A stretch of 25,877 bases of DNA from NCBI GenBank assembly GCA_002315875.1, contig DCIL01000052.1:1-25877 (forward strand), in the 5' to 3' direction. Of the stretch, positions 14,601 through 22,937 are shown in pieces; position 1 is the stretch's first letter; every line of letters begins with the position of its first letter. The position numbers and the translations under genes were made by a program. The notes below the pieces were generated by a model. That model was not told the DNA's origin. It did no database searches and worked only from the letters and a program-made list of their open reading frames with translations. Source of the DNA: Verrucomicrobia bacterium UBA1727 (GTDB taxonomy: Bacteria > Verrucomicrobiota > Kiritimatiellia > RFP12 > UBA1067).

Positions 14601-17600
14601 CGTGCGCCGTTCGACATCGCGTTCCCGTCGGTCGACGATCTCGGCAAGATCCACGGACAGATCAAGGTTGATTATATCTCGAACAACTCCAATGAGGTTG
14701 ACGCGACCTTCATTGGTGCGATGACGATGAATTACCGCTGGCGTTATCTCGATCAGTTGACGGACGACTGGAAGGAACTGCTCCTCTTGCCGAGCGCGAA
14801 CGATCCGAAACGCTTCGTTTCGACCGAACCGATCGAGGGGCTGGGCGAAGGTGATATCGAATACAACGCGCGCGCGACGGTGAATGCGCCGTTCTACAAG
14901 TATCACGACTACGCCGAGCTGCCGAACTTTGAGTGGCCCATCGACATCAGCGAACGCCGCGGAGATGTGAAGGTCGATGCGACGGAGGATGGCGTTTATG
15001 GTCCTAAGTCCGACACTCCGCTCTCGCCTGCGCTCGGCACGAACTACTTCATCCGCATTCGCGAAGGCAAGAGCGATCTGCAGGGCGTGCGTCTCCATGT
15101 CAGGAAGGCGGGCGACACGTCGTCCGAAGGCACGGCGATCGAGATGACGCTCGTCTCCGACAATACCTGGCGCGGATTCTACCAGACGCTGGAAAGCTTC
15201 AGCGAAGGCGTGAGCTATCGCATCGAGGCGTATGACCGCCAGACGGCGACCGGCTGCGATTATCAGTGGACGACCAACTGGTACCGTGGGTCCGATCAGA
15301 CCAAGATCCCGGCGAATGACGTTCTGACGGAGGGAACGAAGGCTAACTGGACGACGGTTCCGTGTGATGGCGTCACGGGTTATCTCATGTTCCAGTTCGA
15401 GGACTCCTCGCTTTCGCTTTCGGTCATACACGCCGATTATCAGAACTTCAACCGCTGGACGGACGCGATGCGTTACGATCCCGACTTCCTCGGCACCTCG
15501 CAGGAGCTGCCGACATCCGGCGTCTCTCGCGCCGCCCGCGACTTCGATGACAATTACACCGAGGGTTGGTATCCGTCCGTCGCGACCAATGTTCTCTGGC
15601 AGGAACCGTTCGATCTCACGCCAGGCCAGGAAAGCGAGTACGTGCTCAATAAGCCGTTCACCGGCAGGAAAACGACTCCTCGCGGCAACTGGTACGCGCG
15701 CGCCGGCCAGTGGGTATCTGAGCAGTGGGGAGGCACCGGCAAGTCGATTGCCTTCCAGATGAAGAGCGACTACGGTTCCCTTGAATTCAAGGAGTCGATG
15801 CTCATGCGTCCCCGTGGTATCGAGTCGATGAGTTATTCTGCGCGCGTCGCCCAGAGTCATGACATCCATTCCTTCAACTACTACGCCGATGCCACGAACT
15901 CCGTCTACACCCGCAAGAACTACACGTTCATCGTGCCGACGGCGATGAGCATTTTCGCGAGAGACGGTGATTTCAACGGCAACGGTTCGATCTCCGCCAT
16001 CGCCTATTACCGTGAGACGGTCGGTGGCTACGAGGTACGCGTCGAGCGCTCCGAGACGAACAAGGTGGTGATGGCGCTCTACAAGTGGCATTCGGACGGC
16101 ACCACGTCGCTTCTCGGCACGACCCAGGGCAGTAAGGACTACGTCTATTACGACCTCGGTCTGTCCGGTCGCAATGACACGACGCTTGATCCGCCGATCG
16201 GCCGTCTCTTCATCTCCTGCTCCAACCAGGTCAACGGTTCGGTGATGATCGTCGCCGGTTTGAGAAGTGCCGCTTCCAAGGCGGGCGCGGTCTCGAGCGG
16301 CAATCCGTTCTGGAAGATCTCCTATGTTGATAGTGACAATCCGTATACTTCAGGCACGTTCGGCGTGGGGTCAGCTGGATGTCCCGCGATCTTCGTGCGT
16401 CCTGCATTGGTGGACAAGTCCGTTACTAACAGTGACTGCGACAAGACGGTGAGTGGCGGCACTCTCAAGTATTCGAGCCAGGCGAAAAACATCACCTTCG
16501 GCACCGAGAAGCCGCTCATCCAGAAGGAGGCGGATTATGCGGCCTGGAACATCTACGAGCAGCGGTTGCCGCGCAAGAACTACGAGAAGGATGCGCCGGC
16601 GACTCCGGGAACATACGGCTTCAAGGCGAAGGCACCTGAGCAGATCGCGCAGCTGACCATCAATGACTTTGACAGCGGCGAGAACCTCTTTATCATCACT
16701 AACATCATCAACAGCTTCGGCTTCATCACTCACGAGATTCCGCTGCGACTTCCTCAGGACGTGACGGTCATGCTGGAGGCGACCGGCGTTGCGGGTGGTC
16801 CCGACATCGTGTTCGACAATCTCGAGATCCGTCAGTGGCGCGGCGAGGATTACGACAATGACTTCTCAGGAAACGCAGGACACTTCGGTGACATCACCTA
16901 CGGTGCGCCCACCAACTTCGTGTACACGACCGGTTGGCTGGATGAAAAGCTCGGGCTTGAGCTTTCCCCGTTGAGGATTCCGGTGGACGTGCCTGGCGGC
17001 TTCCGTTCGCCGCTCTTTGATGGCAGCAACGGTCGCGGACTCGGTCTTGGTTCGATCGGCTTCACCTATCGCGATGCCGACCGCAGAACGCGCCTCCTCG
17101 TGCAGGTTATGCGTGATGTGATCCGCGGCGAACTCAAGTCGGTGACGGAAAACCTCTATGGATGGGAGACGGTCGAGGTCATCGACTTCTCCGGTCTTAC
17201 CGATGATCAGCTGAAGAACGGCTGCTACAACAGCTACATCGGCGAGCATGGCGTACAGGGCGTGATGCGTGTTATCGTCGACCCAACCGTCATCGCCGAG
17301 GCGAACGACGAGAGCTACAATCCGAACCGCGATCCGTCCTATGGCCGCATCTACATCATGTATGTGAACGCGAAGGACAATCCCGAACTCGATAAGGGCA
17401 GCTGGTGGGGATGGAACTTGAGGACTACGGACGATCCGCAGAAGTGGCTCTTGAGGGACGGCGTCGATGACGTGCGTGCCGATCGCCGCGGACTTTCCTA
17501 TGCGCTTAATAACTCGATTGAGGACGGCTGCCGCTCCGATAACGAGTACGCGACCCACAAGCCGTTCCTGCAGACTCCGATCTTCGTAACCCAGGGTGGG

Positions 17601-20270
17601 GACGGCGTGATCGGCGAGGTTTCGTTCAAGGCGCGTCGTTACACTGCGGGTGATATCTCGCCTACGGTCGCGATCTACGGCACGACTTCGGTTGATCCCG
17701 GTGCTGCGGATGCCGAGTTTGAGTATCTCGACGAGGTTGTGATTACCTGCGACCGTTACGAGAACTTCACCTTCCAGGCGCCGCTCAACAAGAACTACAC
17801 CGCCTTCCGTCTGGCGGTTACGGGTGTGGACGGCATCAAGGGTGACGGCAGCGAGTATCGTCCCGACGATCCGCCGGCCGGTCCGCCGCCGAAGACGGGC
17901 TTCGTCCGTCGCGTGCTCATTGACGAGGTGGCGGTCTTCGAGGCGATCCGCGCGCGGCTCGGCTTCCGCAACGTTGGCGCGTTCCGCACGCATCTCGCCA
18001 ATACGCTTGCGATCGTCGGCATGCCGCTCAAGAGCGAGCAGCCGATGGCCGGGGAATCGTGGGGCGTGCAGACCGAGCTTTATGCCGCGCAGCTTTCCGA
18101 GAAGATCGATCTCAAGACGCCGGGGCGTGAACCTAAGGTCTTCTTCCACTGGTACGAAGGCGATTGGCCGTGGGGCTATGAGAACTGGAAGAACAAGGCG
18201 AGCGGAAACGGAGAACTCGCGCGCTGCCGGGATGTATCCAACCTCGTTTACCGTGCAAGCTACGAGGCGGCGCCGAATGCGGTCGTGACGCCCAAGTCCA
18301 CCCGCGGCGATACGGTCGTCCAGTTCGCGATGGAAGTCGTCTTCTATATGGAGGGACAGGACGTGGCGCTTACGAACGTGCTGACATCGTCCGACTGGGT
18401 CAAGCCCTATTGGTATGATCCGATCGATCTCAACGCCTCGATTGGCAACGGACAGTTCGCCGCCTATACGATTCTCGATACAGTCGCACCGGGTTGGGCT
18501 TGGCTCAACGAGTTCAATGTCTTCGGCATTGAGGATCCGGTCATGCGTCGCAACACCGATCGTGATTGTCAGTATGTCGAGGTTGCCGTTCCCGCCGAAG
18601 CTGATCTCACCGGCTGGAGCGTGAGGATGGTTACGCAGGGCAATTCGTTCACGACGGTCACGACCAACACGATCGCGGTCTTCGGCGAGGGTGGACTTGC
18701 CGCGACCAAGCCCGATCTCATCGGCAGTGCGAGCGGCATGGTCTTCCGCGTCATCTGCTGCCCGCAGGCGATGGGCAACCGCCTTCACAAGGAGGACGGC
18801 ACTGCGGACGCGATCTGGAAGTTCGCGAATACCGGCGGACCTTTCGGTAGTTCGCCTAACTACATGCTTGATTACGAGTCACCGGTCGGCATTCAGCTGG
18901 TGCGTCCGCGCGGTGTCATCGAACACGAGATCGTCGTCATCGGCACCAACTCTCTCTATTCGCTTGGTCGCGAGTTCCGTCCCGATGAAATCTGCGATTA
19001 TCTCAATAAGAAACTGCCGCGGGCGAAGTTCTTCGTGGCCGGTAGCGATGACGGCGGCGAAGATCGTTCGCTCAGTGTCTGGGATTCGCGCGGCGAGGTC
19101 TCGAATTTCTGGGATCGCGCGATGCTCCGCACGCCGGGCCGCATCAACACGTTTGCAGACGGCACGCCGCAGTATCTCGATCCGGACCATCCGCGTCCGT
19201 TCGGATCATCGGTCTTCATCTATTCCAATCTCTCGGGTCTCAACATCGAGCAGGCTGGTGCGGACGGCAAGTACACCACCAACTCTCAGATTCTCGTCAT
19301 TCAGGCCGGGTCGCTCAAGGGTACGGACATCACCTACCGCGTGAGCAACTGGTATGAGCTCGGAAAGGTGACTGAAAACAACGTTGAGGTCGCTCCGGAG
19401 CGTATCGTCAGGCGGTCCGATCACGAATGGCGCGTCAATGTCGGACGCGGCGCTTCCAATACCGTCTATGTCGTAGCCAAGGCCGACGTCTGCGAGCAGC
19501 TTCGGAAGTGGGGCATTGACGAGCATAATCCTTACACTCCGGCGGTAATGGACTGGTTCAAGAAGGGATGCGACATGTACGGCAACAAGTGGCCGGACTA
19601 TGACAAGATGACGGCCTACCGCGCTTCCTTCCTTCATTATCCGGTTGACCCGGAGGAGCTTGCGAATCCGACGAACTATATGTCGATCACCGAGATGTAC
19701 TGGCTTGATATGTGTCCGACCATTTCCAACCAGTTCTTCATTGCCGGCAATGCGGACGTACCTGAGGAGAAGTATCTGCCCGGTAAGTTCCCTGGCGAGG
19801 TCATTACCAATAAGGAACTGACGGTCTTCATGGCGATTTCGAACGGTCTTGCGCACGCGACCTCCGCTTCGACAACCAATACCTATTACGCGCCTTATGT
19901 CATCCGCGGCATTGATCCGGGCTACACATCTTGGGACTACGCGCACTCTTCGGCGACGAACTGGTATTCGGCGAACTTCAAGATTAACGGCATTCTCATC
20001 AACGGACTTACCGATCCGACCAAGGACGAGAGCTGGATTGGCCTCAGGTGGTTCGTGTTTGACGAACATTCGTTTACGACCGACTTCACATCCAAGATCC
20101 AGGTTGCAGATCCCTATTCTTCGCGGTCGCCAGGTTGGACTCGCGGGTGGGGCGATTGGTTCAAGGAGCACGGATACGACAGTCCCGTCTGGTTCCGCGG
20201 CGCTTTGGACGTGAAGCAGCTTCCGTACCATGTCGAGATATTGCGTCCCGAGAACGAACTTACCGAGTGA
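11625..20270 (+). CDS. Giant exported DUF2341/LamG surface protein
   Basis: At 2881 residues this is by far the largest product here, exported by a signal peptide (about 1-20, ending SASAG-like). Residues 20-260 match the N-terminal module of the upstream protein (GSINFN, later VRVDDVPVT). A DUF2341-type domain follows at about 265-365 (ITVTGYPETMG, IDFPMLVEV, SSIRFTDEHGMLLPHEIETW, YVWVKVP). It is fused to a LamG-like domain at about 378-592 ending in VDELRVSKVRRSSEWIWAE, a pairing common in large bacterial surface proteins. The long middle consists of several beta-sandwich-like segments I cannot name. Residues about 2288-2445 resemble a lamin-tail domain (WLNEFNVF, QYVEVAVPAEADLTGWSV). No sortase, PEP-CTERM or Por-type tail is seen. 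It is probably an adhesive, glycan-binding or matrix protein. The stop is followed within five bases by the pyrophosphatase ATG. Confidence 0.88.
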   Translation: MTKFLAVIPLLLGSLIASAGPSVMPGSINFNSPKVWNKHVQHGLSDNGTYTGETRWYTTEDAPSGADILRYPGTSKGYLKVITGCAHRSLMPLSMHETAMPLASNGRDIPKAGIYIDSDLVIDADDSADDKITSPKDKINFWLYVSEDLSVTNFMVTAGFINEDSTISVKSYRTDAYVVPNKKFRLTVRVVSDAFSPAVDGLVGFEVRVDDVPVTVQGNEVVFPAMQPDDVDYAKKLYSFGIEGSGTADMINFVRTDPIIDPTYDEDDVSMLREYATITVTGYPETMGALIDFPMLVEVSKENIYGFDYRRAGQNGSSIRFTDEHGMLLPHEIETWNPGGTSYVWVKVPYYCYGARIKMHWSDSGSAVIPGNEPKDVWSDYVSVYHFGDAQDGGWRRTVDSTGRSTAVSEGDLEKTSRIGNAGKTTSTMLASEDWSERYDLSGEFTVSGWYKAGGTVNFGTTGSTLVSKRETFDKVAYNQDGNGWAVTAQKTNQIRLYGDGKSTTGIDATLPADMRNEWFHFAISYANGNAEFFANAVRGGSAAMAISECTNDFMLAKAGSSVDELRVSKVRRSSEWIWAECMQAGVSNLVTYGQGSTKDNYNYWVEEPSVTPTAVETERAGDIVCFAGTPRYGVAVMKFYDAAGNELADQPTTPGTYRMISRVPAGVWIALEKAISFVIYDTRAYEELVGFDRVMLFNSDEYAGSPVKLEGYSDVDAATNRVWYHSSRPWTGYGPYVKTGDNHVYYEPNTEREKRLWTFRHARIGNLFMNDDEGDLDPTRNYLPWNTPSARRFDDSKKAANSQRYAGHLILQNRHALGSPYSGSEDPTAAYSPFYEKGIGTVYFDAVNSFCDTVNKLKVQKCVTDAGDLEGEGVAEGEWQDVKADVLKIVNGVVDVERSVFDTTEIFLEMSEGGAAVDSFYRIRALVDSDKPVRVRIVRTDYDDDESEDTPEDDFSLILIDNIIISPPAMGVRISQFGAPAMPGNVAFRGQRAPFDIAFPSVDDLGKIHGQIKVDYISNNSNEVDATFIGAMTMNYRWRYLDQLTDDWKELLLLPSANDPKRFVSTEPIEGLGEGDIEYNARATVNAPFYKYHDYAELPNFEWPIDISERRGDVKVDATEDGVYGPKSDTPLSPALGTNYFIRIREGKSDLQGVRLHVRKAGDTSSEGTAIEMTLVSDNTWRGFYQTLESFSEGVSYRIEAYDRQTATGCDYQWTTNWYRGSDQTKIPANDVLTEGTKANWTTVPCDGVTGYLMFQFEDSSLSLSVIHADYQNFNRWTDAMRYDPDFLGTSQELPTSGVSRAARDFDDNYTEGWYPSVATNVLWQEPFDLTPGQESEYVLNKPFTGRKTTPRGNWYARAGQWVSEQWGGTGKSIAFQMKSDYGSLEFKESMLMRPRGIESMSYSARVAQSHDIHSFNYYADATNSVYTRKNYTFIVPTAMSIFARDGDFNGNGSISAIAYYRETVGGYEVRVERSETNKVVMALYKWHSDGTTSLLGTTQGSKDYVYYDLGLSGRNDTTLDPPIGRLFISCSNQVNGSVMIVAGLRSAASKAGAVSSGNPFWKISYVDSDNPYTSGTFGVGSAGCPAIFVRPALVDKSVTNSDCDKTVSGGTLKYSSQAKNITFGTEKPLIQKEADYAAWNIYEQRLPRKNYEKDAPATPGTYGFKAKAPEQIAQLTINDFDSGENLFIITNIINSFGFITHEIPLRLPQDVTVMLEATGVAGGPDIVFDNLEIRQWRGEDYDNDFSGNAGHFGDITYGAPTNFVYTTGWLDEKLGLELSPLRIPVDVPGGFRSPLFDGSNGRGLGLGSIGFTYRDADRRTRLLVQVMRDVIRGELKSVTENLYGWETVEVIDFSGLTDDQLKNGCYNSYIGEHGVQGVMRVIVDPTVIAEANDESYNPNRDPSYGRIYIMYVNAKDNPELDKGSWWGWNLRTTDDPQKWLLRDGVDDVRADRRGLSYALNNSIEDGCRSDNEYATHKPFLQTPIFVTQGGDGVIGEVSFKARRYTAGDISPTVAIYGTTSVDPGAADAEFEYLDEVVITCDRYENFTFQAPLNKNYTAFRLAVTGVDGIKGDGSEYRPDDPPAGPPPKTGFVRRVLIDEVAVFEAIRARLGFRNVGAFRTHLANTLAIVGMPLKSEQPMAGESWGVQTELYAAQLSEKIDLKTPGREPKVFFHWYEGDWPWGYENWKNKASGNGELARCRDVSNLVYRASYEAAPNAVVTPKSTRGDTVVQFAMEVVFYMEGQDVALTNVLTSSDWVKPYWYDPIDLNASIGNGQFAAYTILDTVAPGWAWLNEFNVFGIEDPVMRRNTDRDCQYVEVAVPAEADLTGWSVRMVTQGNSFTTVTTNTIAVFGEGGLAATKPDLIGSASGMVFRVICCPQAMGNRLHKEDGTADAIWKFANTGGPFGSSPNYMLDYESPVGIQLVRPRGVIEHEIVVIGTNSLYSLGREFRPDEICDYLNKKLPRAKFFVAGSDDGGEDRSLSVWDSRGEVSNFWDRAMLRTPGRINTFADGTPQYLDPDHPRPFGSSVFIYSNLSGLNIEQAGADGKYTTNSQILVIQAGSLKGTDITYRVSNWYELGKVTENNVEVAPERIVRRSDHEWRVNVGRGASNTVYVVAKADVCEQLRKWGIDEHNPYTPAVMDWFKKGCDMYGNKWPDYDKMTAYRASFLHYPVDPEELANPTNYMSITEMYWLDMCPTISNQFFIAGNADVPEEKYLPGKFPGEVITNKELTVFMAISNGLAHATSASTTNTYYAPYVIRGIDPGYTSWDYAHSSATNWYSANFKINGILINGLTDPTKDESWIGLRWFVFDEHSFTTDFTSKIQVADPYSSRSPGWTRGWGDWFKEHGYDSPVWFRGALDVKQLPYHVEILRPENELTE

Positions 20271-20275
20271 CGGCG

Positions 20276-21559
20276 ATGAAGACATATGTTTGCGGACACC
20301 GCAATCCCGATGTAGATTCCGTGATGAGCGCCTTTGCGCTTGCCGATCTCAGGCGGCGCACGGGCACTGAAGATGTCGAGGCGATTTCGGCGGGACGTCT
20401 CCCTGAAAAGGCGCTCTGGCTTTTCAATCATTTCGGAATTCGTCCGATCCGTCAGAAGCGCGATGTCTATCTTAGGGTTCGGGACGTGATGGACGCGTCC
20501 TTGCCGCTGATACCATCCGACATTCCGCTCATCGATGCGCTCAAGCAGCTTGAAGCGAGCGGTGAGTCGTCATTGCCGGTGAAGGGGACCGACGGACGCT
20601 TTGCCGGCATGCTTTCGCCTGCGAAACTGCTCGGTCTTTTCATCGCCAAGTCCGATCTCTTGATGTCCGTCGGCGAGGCGCCGCTCCATCACTGTTCGAT
20701 GCAGCTTCACGATTTTGATCGTGTTCACGACATCCGTTCCGCGGCGGTTCGCAATCCGCACAACCACTTTCCGGTGGTGGACGAGAGGGGGCAGCTCGTG
20801 GGCACTGTTCTCAAACGTGCCTTTGCCGAGGAGCCGCCCTATCGGATGATTCTCGTCGATCACAACGAGATTGATCAGGGCATTCCGGGGCTTGAGGAGA
20901 TTCCGGTAATCGAAGTCGTCGACCATCACCGCATTGCCTTCGCATCCACTCGCGATCCGATCAAGTATACCGCCGATACGGTCGGCTCAACCTGCACGCT
21001 CGTGGCGCGGATGTTCCGCGCGGCCGGGGAGCGTCCCACCCGCGAGGTGGCTGGCGCGCTCATTGCCGGCATCGTTTCGGATACGCTTCTGTTTCAGTCC
21101 CCGACCACAGCCAAGGCGGATCGCGACATGTGCGTTTGGCTCGAGAAGCTTTGCGGTGAGAAGGCGGAGGACATTTTCGCAGGTCTCATGTCCATCGCCT
21201 CGCCGCTCGCTACGATGTCCGCGGACAAGGCGATCGCCTCCGATGCGAAGACCTATACCGAAGGCGGACGGCGCTTTGTGGTCGCGCAGATCGAAGAGTC
21301 GCAGCTGGCGGTCTTCCATCAGCGGCAGGCGGAGATTGCCGCGGCGATTGATGCCGCGGTCAAGGCCTCGGGACTCGACTTCATGGCGCTTATGGTGACT
21401 GATCCGGTGCGCGGCAATTCCGAATTGCTCGTCCGCGGCAGCGAGTCCGTGATTCGAGCGCTTCCCTATCGCCGCGGACAGAGCGGAACGCTTCTTATGC
21501 CTGGAGTTCTTTCGCGTAAGAAGCAGCTCCTGCCGGGAATCCTCTCCGCATTGAGCTGA
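20276..21559 (+). CDS. ppaC: Family II inorganic pyrophosphatase with CBS domains
   Basis: A 427-residue cytosolic Mn/Co-dependent pyrophosphatase (DHH superfamily) that splits PPi to two phosphates and pulls biosynthetic reactions forward. Metal ligands are visible: GHRNPDVDS (H8, D12, D14), VDHNE (D195), VDHH (D216, H217, H218) and IVSDT (D269). The DHHA2 domain ends in the substrate-binding SRKKQ (413-417). The DHH domain is split by a CBS pair, about 67-118 and 145-182, which in characterised CBS-PPases binds adenine nucleotides and regulates activity. The second CBS is compact, and no DRTGG domain is present. I chose ATG 20276, five bases after the giant gene's stop. GTG 20267 (adding three residues) overlaps that stop and is also possible. 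No clear ribosome site is seen, so translation may depend on coupling with the giant surface gene, an odd partner for a housekeeping enzyme. Confidence 0.92.
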   Translation: MKTYVCGHRNPDVDSVMSAFALADLRRRTGTEDVEAISAGRLPEKALWLFNHFGIRPIRQKRDVYLRVRDVMDASLPLIPSDIPLIDALKQLEASGESSLPVKGTDGRFAGMLSPAKLLGLFIAKSDLLMSVGEAPLHHCSMQLHDFDRVHDIRSAAVRNPHNHFPVVDERGQLVGTVLKRAFAEEPPYRMILVDHNEIDQGIPGLEEIPVIEVVDHHRIAFASTRDPIKYTADTVGSTCTLVARMFRAAGERPTREVAGALIAGIVSDTLLFQSPTTAKADRDMCVWLEKLCGEKAEDIFAGLMSIASPLATMSADKAIASDAKTYTEGGRRFVVAQIEESQLAVFHQRQAEIAAAIDAAVKASGLDFMALMVTDPVRGNSELLVRGSESVIRALPYRRGQSGTLLMPGVLSRKKQLLPGILSALS

Positions 21560-21581
21560 GCGATATCCAGGAAGGGAATTT

Positions 21582-21590
21582 TGGTATAAT
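21582..21590 (+). promoter_or_regulatory. Extended -10 promoter for the V-ATPase B operon
   Basis: TGGTATAAT (21582-21590) is a perfect -10 box with the TG extension. The -35 region (GATATC near 21562) is poor, as tolerated by extended -10 promoters. Transcription would begin near 21597, with a leader of about 26 bases. It matches the promoter before the antitoxin gene at 4739-4747. Confidence 0.6.
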
Positions 21591-21622
21591 ACACAGAAGT
21601 TTTAAGGTGAAAGATTCAGAAA

Positions 21623-22924
21623 ATGTTCAACAATAAGGTCTATCACAAGATTGACGCCCTGTCGGGGTCGGTTGCCACTCTCCGAGCTGAGGGAGTCCGC
21701 TACAATGAAATCGCTGAAGTCGAGAGCCGTGCCGGCACTTCGCTCGCCCAGGTCATCAAACTCGACGGCGACAATGTGACGCTGCAGATTTTCGCAGGCG
21801 CGCGCGGCGTCGACACTTCCGCCAAGGTGCGTTTCCTCGGTGAGACGATGTCCGTTCCCTATTCCGATGCGCTGCTCGGTCGTGCGTTCACCGGCGCTGC
21901 GAAGCCGCGTGACGGAGGCCCGGAGATCCACGACAATCCTTCTCCGATCGGCCAGCCGTCGGTCAATCCCTCGAAACGAATCATGCCCAACCGCATGGTG
22001 CGCACGAACATTCCGATGATCGACCTGTTCAACTCGCTGGTCGTCTCCCAGAAGCTTCCGATTTTCGCGCGCGCGGGCGAACCTTACAACGAGCTCCTTT
22101 CGCGCATCGCGCTGCAGGCGAACTCCGACGTGATCATCATCGGCGGCATGGGCCTTAAATACGATGAGTATCTTAAGTTCCGCACGACGCTCGATAAGTC
22201 CGGCGCGCTCGCCAAGACCGTGATGTTCGTCCATACCGCGGCGGACCCGGTCGTGGAGTGCATGCTCGTGCCCGACGTCTCGCTGGCGGTTGCCGAGAAG
22301 TTTGCGCTCGACGGAAAGGACGTGCTGGTCTTGCTGACGGATATGACCTCGTTCGCCGATGCGATGAAGGAAATCGCGATCACGATGGAGCAGATTCCTT
22401 CGAACCGCGGTTATCCGGGCGACCTTTATTCCCAGCTCGCCGCGCGCTACGAGAAGGCGGTCGACTTCGACGGTGCCGGTTCGATCACGATTCTCGCGGT
22501 CACCACGATGCCTGGCGATGACGTCACGCATCCGGTGCCGGACAACACCGGCTACATCACCGAAGGCCAGTTCTATCTCAAGAACGGACGCATCGAGCCG
22601 TTCGGCTCTCTCAGTCGTCTCAAGCAGCAGGTCAACAAGGCGACCCGCGAAGATCACCGCACCGTCATGGACGCGATGATCAAGCTCTATTCGCAGTACA
22701 AGGAGGCGGTCGAGAAGCAGTCCATGGGCTTCAAGATGTCCGAATGGGACGAAAAGCTCCTCAAGTACGGCGCTGACTTCGAGAAGAACATGATGGATCT
22801 TTCCGTCAATATCTCGCTTGAAGACGCCCTCGATCTCGGCTGGAAGATTCTCTCCGACAACTTCGACAAGGGCGAGGTCGGAATCCCCTCGAAACTTTCG
22901 GACAAGTTCTGGCCCAAGGCATAA
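21623..22924 (+). CDS. atpB: V-type ATP synthase subunit B
   Basis: A 433-residue non-catalytic nucleotide-binding subunit of the V/A-type rotary ATPase. It alternates with catalytic subunit A in the peripheral head and couples ATP turnover to H+ or Na+ transport. Landmarks are the N-terminal barrel (about 1-75, VTLQIFAGARGVDT), GQPSVNPSKR (113-122), a degenerate P-loop region (about 140-150, LPIFARAGEPYNE), LLTDMTSFADAMKEI, PGDLYSQLAARYEKA, VTHPVPDNTGYITEGQ and FGSLSRLKQQVN...TREDHR. Length and motifs match the form typical of Bacteroidetes, spirochaetes and chlamydiae as I remember them. AAGGTGA (21604-21610) lies 12 bases from the ATG, a rather long spacing. Subunits E, A, D, I and K, normally adjacent, are absent: upstream is the pyrophosphatase with a promoter between, downstream is formate-THF ligase. 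It could be the split-off main gene or a second copy. Gene symbol follows the V-type naming. Confidence 0.93.
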   Translation: MFNNKVYHKIDALSGSVATLRAEGVRYNEIAEVESRAGTSLAQVIKLDGDNVTLQIFAGARGVDTSAKVRFLGETMSVPYSDALLGRAFTGAAKPRDGGPEIHDNPSPIGQPSVNPSKRIMPNRMVRTNIPMIDLFNSLVVSQKLPIFARAGEPYNELLSRIALQANSDVIIIGGMGLKYDEYLKFRTTLDKSGALAKTVMFVHTAADPVVECMLVPDVSLAVAEKFALDGKDVLVLLTDMTSFADAMKEIAITMEQIPSNRGYPGDLYSQLAARYEKAVDFDGAGSITILAVTTMPGDDVTHPVPDNTGYITEGQFYLKNGRIEPFGSLSRLKQQVNKATREDHRTVMDAMIKLYSQYKEAVEKQSMGFKMSEWDEKLLKYGADFEKNMMDLSVNISLEDALDLGWKILSDNFDKGEVGIPSKLSDKFWPKA

Positions 22925-22937
22925 AGGAGAATTTAAG

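Noticed and set aside
12576..16091. Long minus-strand open frame (1171 codons) opposite the giant surface gene
   Set aside because: It is arginine/histidine-rich shadow sequence without domains, signal or ribosome site, created by strong codon bias on the + strand. The same applies to 2569-3708, 9410-11770, 16866-18788, 19206-20285, 21602-23035 and 23682-25739 on the minus strand.
22818..22937. Earlier in-frame start for formate-THF ligase
   Set aside because: It lies inside the V-ATPase B gene. AAAGGAGA seven bases before ATG 22938 and family alignment at MKLDPTKMKDW support the later start.
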